Assembly: GCF_002288925.2 (NCBI RefSeq)
Contig: NW_022098062.1
Coordinates: 8,129,681 to 8,193,680 of the forward strand
Direction: 5' to 3'
Origin: Delphinapterus leucas
Taxonomy: Eukaryota; Chordata; Mammalia; Artiodactyla; Monodontidae
DNA: 64,000 bases
Part shown: one piece after another, positions 23,573 to 35,600 of the stretch
How the letters are laid out: the number at the start of each line of letters is the position of its first letter
Position numbering within the stretch: position 1 is the stretch's first letter
Translations under genes and position numbers: made by a program
Notes under the pieces: generated by a model
Database searches by the model: none
Told to the model about the DNA's origin: nothing
Seen by the model: only the letters and a program-made list of their open reading frames with translations

Positions 23573-24689
23573 CTCTCTTCTAAAAAAAACAGAACTCAAA
23601 ATGTGAACAAAGCCCATGGAATGTTCATTGACTCTCTCAGCTGTGGAAAAGGTTCCAACAGAGTCCAGTCCCTGAAGAAAATCTTTCAGTATTCCAGGAA
23701 GGCCACACAAGTTCTGTGAGTTGTTCCCTAACTGTAAAATATCTTCCCTGCAAACCCAGAAGCAGCCAGTCCTTGTAAACACTCCTCCTTGGGAGAGGAA
23801 AGAACCTGTTAATCTGCTGTGTGCCCAACACAGTGAAGCATTTCACAGATCGCTGGCACATTCGCATTGCCATCCATTCACAGCAACTTCCTGTTCAAAG
23901 ATCAAGTTGACACCACGCACATGTTCTGCATTCTTATGGGGAAATGCCAATAACTGGCAGGGTCCAAAAGCAACTCTGGGGTGCAAGTAAGTCCTCTCTG
24001 AGAAGTGGGGCCATGCTTCTGCCTCGTGTGTTGAATATGCCACAGTTGGCCCAGTGGCACTGTTCCTGCAGAGCAAAGAGAACACAAGTGGCAGTGTGTG
24101 TGTGGGGGGGGGGGGGATTAGTTTCTAGTCTGTGCGTTTGTTTTTAAAACTCGATGATGGCCAAAGATCTATAATCTTAACAGTTTCAGCAAAAATCCAA
24201 TGGGTTTGAATAAAGTATAGTGAAACAAAAGTGGCCCTTTAAAGAGGATACCTCCCCCAAAAGATGTACTGTTGCCATTAATGGAGAAGAATAGTGAGAA
24301 CTGGGTGGATTTGTACCCTGGGCAAATCTGAATGTCTAAGTAGTGATCTGTCCGTTCAGTAAGACAACATAAAACATATTGATACAATATGTAAAGTAAT
24401 TAAGTAAAATTCGAAGGTGAAATTTGACTCTACAATACTCGGGTGAGAGGGAGGAAACAACTAAACTTTATTTTTTTTTAATTACGAGGTCACAAGTGAC
24501 ATACATATAGAGGCTAAAGCATAACCTCAATTTGATTTTGTATAATTTTATCTGCAGTCAGATGAACTTGAGTAAAAACAAATTTGAGTTAAAAAAAAAG
24601 CGAAAAGAACATTCTTAAAGTCTCATTAAATTATCATTAAAGGCTTAGCACTTGTGTATACAGATGAGATATACGACTAGTTGAATGAT
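23573..24689. other. Unique non-coding sequence
   Basis: No gene or transposon recognised. Contains a 13-nt G-run at 24104-24116 after a short (GT)n. Overlapping frames on both strands at 23637-24147 show no known domain. Confidence 0.5.
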
Positions 24690-24868
24690 ACAGTAGAAAG
24701 AGCACTGGACCGGAAATGCAAAAACCTGGACTTTGATCCTGGCTCTTCCACTACCTATATGAATATGGGTAAATCACTCAAATCCCTTATAAAATAAAGA
24801 CAGTAATCCCTTTCTGCCATACAGGGTTTTTGCAAGGATCAAATGAAATAAAGTATGTCATGCGTATT
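24690..24868 (+). repeat. MIR SINE
   Basis: 'CAGTAGAAAGAGCACTGGACCGGAAATGCAAAAACCTGGACTTTGATCCTGGCTCTTCCACTACCTATATGAATATGGGTAAATCACTCAAATCCC' is a clear MIR 5' half. The 3' half ('GGGTTTTTGCAAGGATCAAATGAAATAAAG') follows. Confidence 0.93.
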
Positions 24869-24942
24869 ATAAACCTCAAAAACACCACATCAATTTAATA
24901 TTTCCAATTATATTCATGTTAAGATTAAACACCCTGGACTTT

Positions 24943-25042
24943 NNNNNNNNNNNNNNNNNNNNNNNNNNNNNNNNNNNNNNNNNNNNNNNNNNNNNNNNNN
25001 NNNNNNNNNNNNNNNNNNNNNNNNNNNNNNNNNNNNNNNNNN
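24943..25042. other. Assembly gap (100 N)
   Basis: Exactly 100 N, a conventional placeholder length. It sits between the left target duplication and the 3' half of a SINE, so it hides the SINE head. In the intact copy at 44925 the corresponding head is about 116 bp, so the true gap may be close to that size. Confidence 0.97.
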
Positions 25043-25138
25043 GGCCACTGAGCCTGCGCGTCCGGAGCCTGTGCTCCGCAACGGGAGAGGCCACAGCAGT
25101 GAGGCCCGCGTACCGCAAAAAAAAAAAAAAAAAAAAAT
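24943..25138 (+). mobile_element. CHR-type SINE, short form, 5' half missing in gap
   Basis: Visible part: 'GGCCACTGAGCCTGCGCGTCCGGAGCCTGTGCTCCGCAACGGGAGAGGCCACAGCAGTGAGGCCCGCGTACCGC' and an A-tail. It has a 2-bp deletion relative to 'GTGAGAGGCCC' in sister copies. The perfect 15-bp duplication ATTAAACACCCTGGA flanks it at 24924-24938 and 25139-25153, so this is one intact insertion whose promoter half was not assembled. Confidence 0.95.
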
Positions 25139-25205
25139 ATTAAACACCCTGGAACATTAACAGTTTGCCAAATAACTGACTTTCATGGTTCCAAACCTAC
25201 TTGTG

Positions 25206-25322
25206 CTCAGGCTAATCCTTCTGCTTCGCCATTAACAGATTAACAGCTCAGTAAGGACAGGAGCCCCTCTGTCTTATCCACCTCAGAATTCCCAAAAGTT
25301 GGCATAGTGCCTGGCACAGACT
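25206..25322 (+). repeat. L2 LINE 3'-end fragment
   Basis: 'AACAGCTCAGTAAGGACAGGAGCCCCTCTGTCTTATCCACCTCAGAATTCCCAAAAGTTGGCATAGTGCCTGGCACAGAC' follows the L2 3' terminus. Confidence 0.88.
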
Positions 25323-25324
25323 TC

Positions 25325-25570
25325 TTCGTTACTATATATTGAGTGTCTACTAAACGCTAGGTACCATCGGGCTTTCATATACATCTCCTTAATCCACACC
25401 CGGCCCCAAGCCTATTAGATGGGTAACACAAGAGGAAGCTGATGTGCAGAAAGCTTAAATAACTTTGCAAAGGTGATAAAGCCACATCAATGCCAGGGTC
25501 AGGATCCAAACCCAGGTCCTTCAAATTCCAAGACTGTACTCTTTCCACTCGGCTACTCTCCCTTTCACAT
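25325..25570 (-). repeat. MIR SINE, antisense, nearly full length
   Basis: 'TATTGAGTGTCTACTAAACGCTAGGTACCATCGGGCTTTCATATACATCTCCTTAATCC', 'AGAGGAAGCTGATGTGCAGAAAGCTTAAATAACTTTGCAAAGG', 'AGGATCCAAACCCAGGTCCTTCAAATTCCAAGACTGTACTCTTTCCACTCGGCTA' is a reversed MIR running to its tRNA-like 5' end. Confidence 0.93.
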
Positions 25571-26599
25571 TGTAGGTGCCCAATGAATTGAATTTGATCA
25601 AAGGCTTCATTTTAACCACACTGCATAAAAAGACATAACTTAAAAGTATGCATCTGACTATCAACTAAAATTGCAAACTGGACTTTTAAAATCCATGGGC
25701 TTAAGCCTGGGTAAGACCTCCCCAAAATGCACCTAGATTCGCAGACATAGCAAAACACAACTGAAAAATTCATTCTTCATTGGCCAACACAAAATGGGAT
25801 GGAAAATTCTGAGTGAGGGGTAGAAGAGAAAATCTGGAACCTTCTGTCTTGCCAGAAAACCCTTAAATAATTCAGCTCCCGTTTATTTAAATAATTAAGT
25901 GATTGCAACTTTATTTAAAGAGCACTTACACGAATCTCAATGCCTAGGGTGCCAAGAAGTGGAACAGACTTTAAAACCTCCCCCCAAACCTCTTCTCTGA
26001 GAGGAAAACCAGCCTAAGGAGTTTCAGTCTGATCGGTAATTGTTTTGTAAAATTAAAAGCCACAGAAAATTGGAGTTTCGAATGGAAAATGTCATCTCAA
26101 CCATAACACTAATAAAAACAGCTAATGAATAAGTGCATTCTGGCAAGAATATATAAAAATTGCAAAGCCCAATGTGGACAGTACAGAATACAGAAGGAAT
26201 TCACGTGAGTAAACATCAAATGAAAGATTATCCTTATTTGTGAAGCATCCATTCCAGCAAGAAATTGAACTACAGACCTTTTGTATCCAGAACAGCAGGA
26301 CTACCTGTGGCGCCCACAGAAAACAGTTCTGGGTAAAGCAACAACCTGATGTTCCAGGGGTGCTAAGGTACCCCACCCCCAAATCTCCACAGAGATCCTC
26401 CAACCACATTAAGCTCTGATTCATTTTCAGACGTAGGAATGCTTATATGTAGTGAGGAACAACATGGCTAAAATAATTAGGCTTTAAAACAATGAGTTAT
26501 GCCTTTCCAGACTGTTCTACAGCAGAGAGCAAAAACAGACCTGGCCTTTGAGAGGCATGTGGGATCAAGCTCCACCCCCGCTTCATCAACTGTGCGGAT
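25571..26599. other. Unique non-coding sequence
   Basis: No recognisable gene or repeat. A 100-codon minus-strand frame (26122-26424) has no known domain. Confidence 0.5.
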
Positions 26600-26772
26600 C
26601 TTCAGACAAGAAAATGAAGTAATGTATCCAAGGCTCGGTTTCCTCATCAGTAAAATGGGGACTATAGTAGACACTAGAATCGTTGTGAGAATTCAGGGAG
26701 ACAATGAAGGTAAAATGCTTTAGCACAGTGCTTCGCAGGCCACCTGTGCTCATAAATGCTGGTTGTAATAAC
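26600..26772 (+). repeat. MIR SINE
   Basis: 'ATGTATCCAAGGCTCGGTTTCCTCATCAGTAAAATGGGGACTATAGTAGACACTAGAATCGTTGTGAGAATTCAGGGAGACAATGAAGGTAAAATGCTTTAGCACAGTGC' matches the MIR core. Confidence 0.92.
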
Positions 26773-26782
26773 TGTAACAAAA

Positions 26783-26805
26783 ATTATTATAATTATTATT
26801 ATTAT
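26783..26805. repeat. (ATT)n microsatellite
   Basis: Short imperfect ATT trinucleotide tract immediately after the MIR tail. Confidence 0.9.
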
Positions 26806-29284
26806 GTTACACCCTGCCCCAGTCCATACCTGCATTTCATCTTGCAAGTTAGAAAAGAAAACGTCTCCGGTATTCACCAACAAGTCCTATATAAGATCCC
26901 TTTTCTCTCCATCCACATTTAGCACTGCTCTGATTTATAGGGGTTCAGTCGCCACACATCTCTTGAGGGATGCTTGAAATCACATACCACTTCTGCCACT
27001 CGACATCCCATCGCACACACCAGTAACATCTCAGGAGACAAAATTTCCCCGAACGGGGCCCCTGGAATCAGATACAAGACTAGCCCAGATATCAAACTCA
27101 ACTGAACCTTCCATTTACGTGTTTCTAAGTTAAGGCATACATACTCACAAAGATCTAATAGATTTTTTTTCTAATTAATCAAAGCCCTTCAAAGTTAGAG
27201 CAGAGCAGATACCCCCTTTTCTCTTCATCTTCGGGGATGACGCCTAGCAAGCCTCCACAATTCAGTTAATCACTCATCACGTAAACAAAGAAACCTCTCC
27301 AGAGCCGAAGAGCCGCATGTGGAGATTCCCAATGCAGAAGGGTATTTTTTCAACAGGAACAATGCAATCTATTCAGTAGAGAAGAGTACACCGTGCCAAT
27401 TAAATATGTTGGGTTCCATAATTATAACTGCAATAATGAATGGAAAGAAGTGTTATTGCCACACAATGCCCTTCTGTATCCCGCTCAGTGATTTGTCTCT
27501 GGTCTGATTCCTCTAAATTCTTCCTCTGATTAGATCGTCCTGCAGATTCCTCTCTATCACAAACGTACTTACTGCCTTTACACCCCCCATGCAACCAAAG
27601 GCCTAAATTTAACAAATAACTTGATAACCAAAAGAATGTCTAGTCTCTTGTTAGAGCTGTATATTTTTAAAACATAAAATTTCTAACTACAGTGTCACAA
27701 TGTTCCCCTGAGAAACCAAAAGCTTTGGATAAAATTGCATTCAGACCTGTCTTACTCTCCAGAAAAGAAATACAGAGATCTCCTTTCCGCATGGCCCCCC
27801 CAACTCCGTTTCTTCCCCTGAAAGACAGAGTCAGCCCAAAGCCAGGTTGAGAAGGGTCCCACTTCCCTCCTGAAATCCCATCTAACAAGATCACTGACTA
27901 GTTGGCTGTCTCTCCACCACTAGTGAACCTGAAGAGGCTAAACTGGAAAAACTTTCACACACCACGTTAATTCAAAATGGCTTAGTCACTGGTTGCAACC
28001 ATCTCAGAAATCTGAAGAGTTTCATTTTGGACCATATGTGCATATGGTTTCTCTTATCCTCACACTTATGCTTCAGTGGGTTTAATAAATTTTAAAAATA
28101 AATTACCTCCTAGTACTTCACCAGAACATTCAGACTCCCCGGCCTCTCCATACTCAGGCCAGACTTTCTGTGTGTATATGTATGATTTGGTTAACCTTCT
28201 ATTAAACCCTCTACTGATTTCCCACAAATAGGATTTAAATTTTGGAACTGGATATGTACTAAGGGGCTTTGGTACCTGAAAAGCAGCCCCTGAACACCTG
28301 ACACCTTTTTCCTCCAGTTGGCAGATAGGCTCGCAAAGGAGGTTTCTGTTTCTAGAGGAGCTCTCACCAATGCTGAGGCTTTCTTAAGCCTCGCAGTCTT
28401 ACATCCTGGCAGCAAATGCTGCGGCACAGCCAGTCCACACAGGGTTAAGGAAGCCACACACCCTCCCTTTTCATTTAAGTTGACTCCCAGTGTAAACCTT
28501 TCCCTTTGGCCACGGGTATTGGTTTGCCACAGTTGTAAACAGCTCTTCGGATCAGTCCCAAAGGCCAGGCTTTCCAGATCCTGGAAGTGTGTCACACAAA
28601 ATAATATTTACAAATAGCCTGAAACAATACAACTCAGGTACACACAGCATTACTGATAAGTTTGACAAAATGCTCCCCCACCAGTAACGAAGTGCTGGGG
28701 AAACACGTCCAAGGGCCTAAGAACCATGCATTAACCTTTTACAACTGGGTTTTCATTATTCCCTCTGATGATCTTTAAATGCACTGTACCCAGTATTTTT
28801 TTTTAATGACCATAAATGGTGAAAATACAATGGTAACAGTAATAATAGTAATGAAGTTAGTTACTGAGTAATTAACATGGTCAGGCACTGTACTTTCTTT
28901 CTTTCATGGATCTCATTCTCCCATGTCTCAGCTCTTTTAACCTTATGTGGTCCTGGCCTGGGTTACTGGAGGTAAAAGCCACCTTATTCTGCCCATGTGC
29001 TAGAAAACAGAAAAAGAAAACCACCTCACTTATATCAACCACTGGTCACTGGCTCTGTATTCCCCATCGTACTTTTACTAAGGTCCTTATACATTCACAC
29101 CCTGCTTTCTTTCAGATATAGATTAATTTATTTCAGGTTCTGAGTCTGTGAACCCGTGCTAATTCGCAAGACTCAGTAGAAAGGCTCCAAAAAAAAAATC
29201 AGTCAGAAGATCTTTAGCAGGAAGAGATCTTTAGTAACTTTGGGTTAGACAGCTAACATGAAGTAGAATTTCAGTGTAGGAGTT
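26806..29284. other. Mostly unique non-coding sequence
   Basis: No transposon recognised with confidence. The segment 28191-28617 has overlapping open frames on opposite strands (134 and 99 codons) and ends in a forkhead-like ATATTTACAAAT near 28607. I see no protein family there. A short L2/MIR-like trace lies near 28868-28915. Confidence 0.45.
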
Positions 29285-29420
29285 CACTAATTCTCTCAAT
29301 AAATATTTATTGGACCCCCTAACATGTAGGTGGTACTATATTAGGCAGCATATACACACGATAGATAAAGCTCCTACTCTGTCACTATTTAGAGTCCGGT
29401 ACGGTGATAAAATGAAAACA
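29285..29420 (-). repeat. L2 LINE 3' end, antisense
   Basis: 'CAATAAATATTTATTGGACCCCCTAACATGTAGGTGGTACTATATTAGGCAGCATATACACACGATAGATAAAGCTCCTACTCTG' is the reversed L2 3' terminus. Confidence 0.85.
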
Positions 29421-30480
29421 CAAATAACTCTAAACCAACCTGAATATCGTAAATCTCAGACAGTAAGAGCAGCAGCTCAGATAAAGCCAAGGTGATAAGG
29501 GAAGGTTTCATCTTCATATAGAAATGTAATAGATGAAAAAGGATGAGTAATATCTCCATATAAGAATATGAGAGACAATAAATGTCTTTAAAAAACTCGT
29601 AGGGGTCCGAAATTGCAAACCATGGTTGATGGTAAGTTGGGTCAACAGGCTGGCACAGGGGAGCGTCTGGTGAGCTCAGCAGGCCAGAGAATTCTGCTTT
29701 TAAAACGAGGATGCTTTGGAACCAGGGAGTGATCAGAACAGGGTTTAAGGAAGTTAAATCCGTCCGCAGTCCATGGGATGGATGGGGTCTGTACAGACAA
29801 AAGCCACAAGGGAATATATAGCTGACCGTGAGCCATGGCAATGGGAAGTGTGAGGTAAGAAAGGTTTTATTAGAAAGGTCAAGAGAACCTGGTGCCTGCG
29901 TGCACATGAAGCACAGAAGGAAACAGAGATGTCTGCGGAGACTCAGGCCTGGGGCTGCCTGGGAGAAGGGTGGTGAGCGATGAAAGGGAAAAGGAGATGC
30001 ACAAGGACCTGGGTTGGCAGGTGTAGGGTGGTGGCAGGAGCAGACTTTCCAATTGGGGATTTTGTCTTTGGTGGGTGTTATTTGTATATTTGTTGGTGAT
30101 CTGAGATGGGAAACAGGTAGGGATAAATTCTGTTGGAAACCAAAGTAGTTTGATGGGGCAGTGGGACTCCAAGGGGTGGCAGGAACAGCGGGCAGTTGAC
30201 AGTGCAGTGCAGGGATTTACAAAAAAAAAAAAGGTCACTCTGGAGAGAAAAGCCAGACTCGAAGCTGTGGGAGTGAATGAGATCTAGAACGCTAAAGAGG
30301 GCCTATGGAAAAGAGAAGAAACAGACAAAACACTGGGGAAGACGTGTGGCTGGGAGAAGAAGGAAAAAGAGCCAGCACAAGTGCCACCCAAAAAAGCCAA
30401 CCTAAAAGGCAGAAGCAGTGCTGCAGAAGAAACAGTGGCATTTTTCAAAGGAAACAGGAGTTCATGGCGCCAAATACTGT
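29421..30480 (-). repeat. L2 LINE, antisense, upstream continuation
   Basis: Purine-rich sequence with phrases typical of antisense L2, such as 'GGAACCAGGGAGTGATCAGAACAGGGTTTAAGGAAG' and, toward the right end, 'GGAGAGAAAAGCC..GGGAGTGAATGAGATCTAGAACG'. It runs on from the L2 3' end at 29285. The minus-strand frames here (172 codons at 29389-29907, 119 codons at 29879-30238) are pyrimidine-rich chance or relic frames. Exact limits are uncertain. Confidence 0.55.
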
Positions 30481-33400
30481 AGGGCAGGCAAGGAAGATAA
30501 GGCTTAACTAAGGACTACCGGTGCTTGGTGACCTTCAGAAGTATGGTTTCAGGACAGCGGAGGGGGAAGAAGTTAAACTCCAAGACCCAGCTCAGAAGGC
30601 CGGCTGCTTCAGCCGGCCACAAGGAAGGATGGAGAGCAGCAGAGAAGGCAAGAGTGAAACCGGAAAGGAAGAACCTGGGCCTCTCACCTGCAGAACTGCC
30701 AGCGACACCTCGGGTTACCCGGAAGTCGTCCCACTCCACAGCATGAAGCTCCTCTGCTGATCCACCCAATTTAGGTCTGCAGGCCACGGTGACCCATGCT
30801 CAGCTAGGGGGGCCGACACCATGAGAGGCCTCTGCTGACAAGTGCCTCATCTCATCTCATACAGAATGAAAACAGCTTACACCAGAGCAGAGCCCCATGA
30901 ACCTATTAAATATTCTACAAGTAATTTCTTTTTGATGTGGAGGAGGGGGAGGGAGGGAAAAAAGGGACGTTAGAAAACCATCGTTTTGTTGGCAAGTATC
31001 CGAGCAGCCACGAGGTAAGGGGTATAATCAAACAAGACTTAATTGCTCTATCCCAGCAGCAGAGCATGGGAGTCAATTTCCCTGACTTGAAGGCAAGGAT
31101 GGTTTAAGGAAGGCCCTTGAAGTTTGTGTGTCAGTCAATCTGGCAAGCACCCAGATCATCTTTTTTTAAAGGGTGCACAAATAAGAGAGGCAGTGGTGTA
31201 AAAGATAAAAGGGGGAGAAAGAAGGGCAGGGGGTGAGGTAGGGGACATCGGTGTGCTCTGCAGAAGGGGAGGGTGACAGGGAAGGGAAAGAACAAGACAC
31301 ACAGGCTCATGTCAACCTGTAAAACAGGCAATTAAGATAGCTGGCAGAAGTGACTTTATTTCAGCATGTTTATTTATTAAAACACGGATCCTTGCAGAAA
31401 AATGCACACAGAACATGGCATGTAATTCAGGAAACTCACAGACCTGCTGAAAGCCATGCATGGATCTCCTGAGGGATCTCATGGACCCCACATGGGAGCC
31501 CACTGCTTGATGTCACCAAACTGAGGTTTTTTTGCAGCACCTACACTTCTGACCACAACCAATGAAACGAGTCTACCCCGCCCTCAGTTTACTAACATCT
31601 CTCCTTCAGAAAAAAAGAAGAGCTGAGACTAACTCCTAAGATCAACTTTTGTTTCAATATTTATATTTCCTGGTTTTAAGTAATTTCTCATCATGCCATT
31701 AGCCTTCTCTGATCTTAAAGGAAAAATCCATTCAAAGCCAAAAATGATATCGCTATCACAATTACTTTTCACCTACACACAGCGGCCAAAAAACAACTAC
31801 AAGAAAAAATGAGGTATACATGTACATTCATATTTCAGAATCATATTATAGGAAACTTAAGGCAAATCTGCCTCCCTTTCCATTATAAAAATCCAGGTTC
31901 CTGACATTTCACTGCCATTGGGTACTCTCTGAAAGGTTATGTTTTTATAATGCAGAAATTCTCTCTGACCCACTGGGGTTTCTACTTCCTCACTCATCAA
32001 TTAAAATCTTCAGCAAATTTCAGCTTGCTTTAGTGAAGTACAGGTAAGTGTTTTAATGTTCCCAACACACAAAAAGGATGACACTGCTTAAAGTCCAACA
32101 TTGCCTGGCCATCTCCCAGTCTACACCTGAAGCCTGAAAACAAAAAGCTTTGAGGGGAAAAGAAGAATTAGAGCCAAATTCTCTATTGAAAATAGTTACT
32201 CGGTTTTCCAGCTCCCAGGTGGAAGTTAATCTTTTCCCCATTTCAGCCCCATCACCACCTGCAAGAAATGCTATACTATCCAGAGGCCAACAGCCTCAGA
32301 GATGAATCATCGTCAATTCAGACTTTATGCAGTCTTGTTTGCTCAAGTCTGCTGACAGATGTGGGGCACTCTGCATCCCTTCCCTTTTCCTTTACATTGA
32401 ATCAATTAGCAATGTTAAATACGTAACACATTAGTTAGTGTTATTTCACTGAACAAAACAATTCACAAGCAGCCTCCGGAGTGGCCGTGTGAGATAGGGA
32501 AAGGACCAGACGTGGAGAAAACTGAATGAAGGGAAAAGTAGGTTTTAGGTGACTGTGTATTTTGAAAAATGTAAAAATCTATTCACACAATTCACTGAAG
32601 ATGGATCGCTTGTTTCTTTCCTTCTCCTGACAGGTCCTGAGTCTTTATAGAGAACATTAAATTAAAGTGCATAATGGGTTTATGTAGCATAGTGCACATG
32701 GCAGACATCACTCACATCCCTTAAGCATTTTTCTCATTTTCTAAGCCTGACTTAGGCCCCATTTCCCCATTGATGAGGGAAGTCTGTACTAACCCACAAA
32801 CCACATCGGCAGTCTGGTGGGCCATTTTTCACATTTGGTGTTGTCAACAGAGGCTGTGTCCTGCACTCAAGCCATCACAGATTATTACATTTCCAGCATA
32901 GTTTACAGGGGACAGTGAAAAGCTGATCGGGTCATTCGAGGGAGAAGTTTTGTTTTGCTTCTCCCTCTCCCCGCTTTAAAACACACGGTGCCATTGAGGA
33001 GCAGGGAAAAAACAGCTCCAGCTGCCCTGCAGAACCATGAATGGATGAGCTGGACGATTTTTCCTCAAGCACACAGCCCAAATTCACATGTAATACAGCC
33101 AGAAGCTTAGAACCAACAACGCTGGGTCACTTAGGGATGTTGTTTGTGTAGTTCAGAACATTCTATGCCGGTATCAGCATACTTTATCAATCTCCTAATC
33201 CGGTAAAACAATTGCCAGGAGGCCCTCCTGACTACAGAGCATGAAGCTTTCAATGTTACATGTCGGGCTGACCCCCACGAATGCTCTTCAAAGGATACCC
33301 CAACTGTACGGCTGTTTAGCAGCACAAATCTGATGCTAATGAGAAAACTGAAAAGAACAGGTTGCTTGCCACAAGGCTAGATTTCATTAGCATCAGACAA

Positions 33401-33774
33401 GTTCCTGCATCATATTATTTTTACTGGAAAATAATTAGAGCCCTGGATCTCTGCCTGGGAGCACTACTCCCTCAGCACACTGTGTCAGGGATGGAAGGAA
33501 AAAGGCATTTTGATGGGATTCAAAGGGAAAAATAAGATTTCTGCAGCAAGATTTCCCCACAACCGATTGCATGAATCTGGGGGTGGTCTCTTCACAGCCA
33601 ATATCATATCCTCATCAGGAACTTTTCAATGGTTCTAGACAGCTGTGTTCTGAATGGCAGGAGAGGTGTTTCTAAAACTTAAAACCAATACAAATAAGAT
33701 GCCTGGTTAATGCCTTCGCATATGAAGCGCAGGTATCCGAAAGACGAAATAGATTTACTTTGGTTACAAGAGCT
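30481..33774. other. Repeat-poor unique segment
   Basis: About 3.3 kb with no transposon I can recognise, the longest such run next to 34031-36758. It contains the inverted TAAT-type motif at 33329-33397. No coding frame above about 90 codons and no RNA gene seen. Confidence 0.5.
33329..33397. repeat. 14-bp perfect inverted repeat of TCTGATGCTAATGA
   Basis: TCTGATGCTAATGA (33329-33342) and its exact reverse complement (33384-33397) are separated by 41 bp. The arms contain TAAT cores of homeodomain type and an octamer-like ATGCTAAT. Regulatory function is inference. Confidence 0.6.
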
Positions 33775-34030
33775 AACAAACACTGATGGAGCCCTTACCA
33801 AGTGCCTTATACTTTGATAAACATTTTATAGATAGAAATATAAACACTGACATAGATACATAGATATTCCCGCAACCTCACAAGGGAGGTATTAGTATCC
33901 CCATTTTACAGATAAGAAAAGTAAGGCTCAGACAGGTTAAGTTACTTGCACAAACACACACAGTTGGAATGGAAAAAAGTAAGATTTGAATCTTGAAAAG
34001 TCTTATTCTGGAGTCTGTCTTCTTCACTGT
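33775..34030 (-). repeat. MIR SINE, antisense, nearly full length
   Basis: 'GGAGCCCTTACCAAGTGCCTTATACTTTGATAAACATTTTATAG', 'AACCTCACAAGGGAGGTATTAGTATCCCCATTTTACAGATAAGAAAAGTAAGGCTCAGACAGGTTAAGTTACTTGCACAAACACACACAGTTGG' and 'CTGGAGTCTGTCTTCTTCACTGTT'. A small expansion ('ACATAGATACATAGATA') interrupts the left half. Confidence 0.95.
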
Positions 34031-35169
34031 TCAATTTACTCCCTGTATTTGATATCCATAGATTTTTTTCCCCCCTAAATGGTCAATTTTGATCAAAAAA
34101 GCCTCTACAGCTTTTACAGGAATGACAAGTAGAACCAGTGTTGTTAAGTTTTAACCTGGGAATTTAGAATGCATTTGCCTAGGTTTTTCCTTGATGTTTT
34201 GATGAGCACATTAGCATTAATTCTAGAATAGGTTTCTGCTGGAATGGGTACCAAGGGCAGCAAATATGATTTCCATGTATCCAATCCATAATGCATTATG
34301 GGGCTCCAGCAGTAAAACCACGATTTTCAGAGAATGTTCATTTAACCATACAGGTAATTAATAATTGATATGTTATTTACTTTACTTTAAGAGCCAAAAT
34401 AGCTATGAAAAAGCCTCTATCACTTCCCTTACCCTGGACTACCCTAAAACCAGAACCATGATGACGTGTAACACTCTGAGTCTACAAGAGTTCTGGTCCA
34501 CCAGTGTGAATGAAGGCAGAACTAGTTTGACATTTCCTGCTGACTGTGATTAGAGCATCTTTTAATGAAGCTCACTTCAAATCATTTTAAATCCATTTGC
34601 TCATGTCAACATCAATGTACTCAGCATTATCTACCAATTAGTAAACCGGAAAATATTCTTCAGATAATCTGAAATCTCAGTAAAATATTCAGCATGCCAT
34701 TCATTCACTATAAACTGCCCTGTAAAAACAAATTAGCCAAACCAGCTGTCACAGGACAACATAAACATCCATTAATACAGCCCAGCCACTTCAGTCTCTG
34801 GGGAGATTTTTCAGGAAGGAGAAAATGAGGTAGAGATATAAATCAACAAGAATGCCAACATACTGCACAATATTAAAGGGTCCATTTACCTTCCCTCTAT
34901 GTGAGCTCAAACTTGGACTGGGAAGAAAGGGGTTAAATGAAACCTCCTTGGCAATTCTTTCAATGAAGGATCTCCAGTCTTTGTGCTGCAGTAAGCCTAG
35001 AAGACCAAGAGAGTTCTAACATATGCCATGCTTCAGAAAGATCAGAAATGTCAAGGAGCATGAAAGCTGGCCAAATATGAATCTGATTATAAATATGCAA
35101 GGGAGTAATCAATTCAATTGCAAGCCCCAGATTTTGCATGACTCAAACACACTGCAGAAACTTACAGGA
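34031..35169. other. Unique non-coding sequence
   Basis: No repeat or gene recognised. Confidence 0.5.
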
Positions 35170-35600
35170 AACCAGCGAGTACACTTACCAGGCAACATTG
35201 ACTCGTCCTTTCCACAAATCAGCCTGACCAAATTCTATAATTTAAATACGGCAATATTTCAATAGCCGCCTTCCGCTTAGGACCCTTTCAGTATTTTTCA
35301 TGTTAACGCATTGGTTATAAATAAACTGCAGCAGCACCTGTTAAAAGGGATTAAAAAAGCTTGTATCTTATGAGAGACCCGGTGAGAGCTTGTTCTCTGA
35401 TGAACACGCTCATGGTACGCAGAAGACGTTTGTAGTGGAGCAACAGTATTCTTCAACAGTGATTTCGATTTAAGAATCTAAATTGAGCTTCAGTCACTGA
35501 TGACTACTTCGACCTTCTAAACGATAAGGAACACTTCGGAGTGGGTACCTAACACAAAGGCTGCGAATCGTGGGACGCAATATGCTCAAATACGAGCACC
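35170..35600. promoter_or_regulatory. CpG-retaining AT-rich block (candidate regulatory or recent sequence)
   Basis: Between 35390 and 35593 I count 12 CpG in 204 bp of roughly 45% GC DNA, about the number expected with no decay. Six more lie at 35175-35310. Typical unique mammalian DNA of this composition has a fraction of that. No SINE, L1 or LTR similarity is seen. An 86-codon minus frame (35494-35754) overlaps but matches nothing I know. Function is unproven. Confidence 0.3.

Noticed and set aside
29389..29907. 172-codon minus-strand open frame with hydrophobic stretches
   Set aside because: It overlaps the antisense L2 at 29285-30480; the leucine-rich look comes from pyrimidine-rich L2 sequence.
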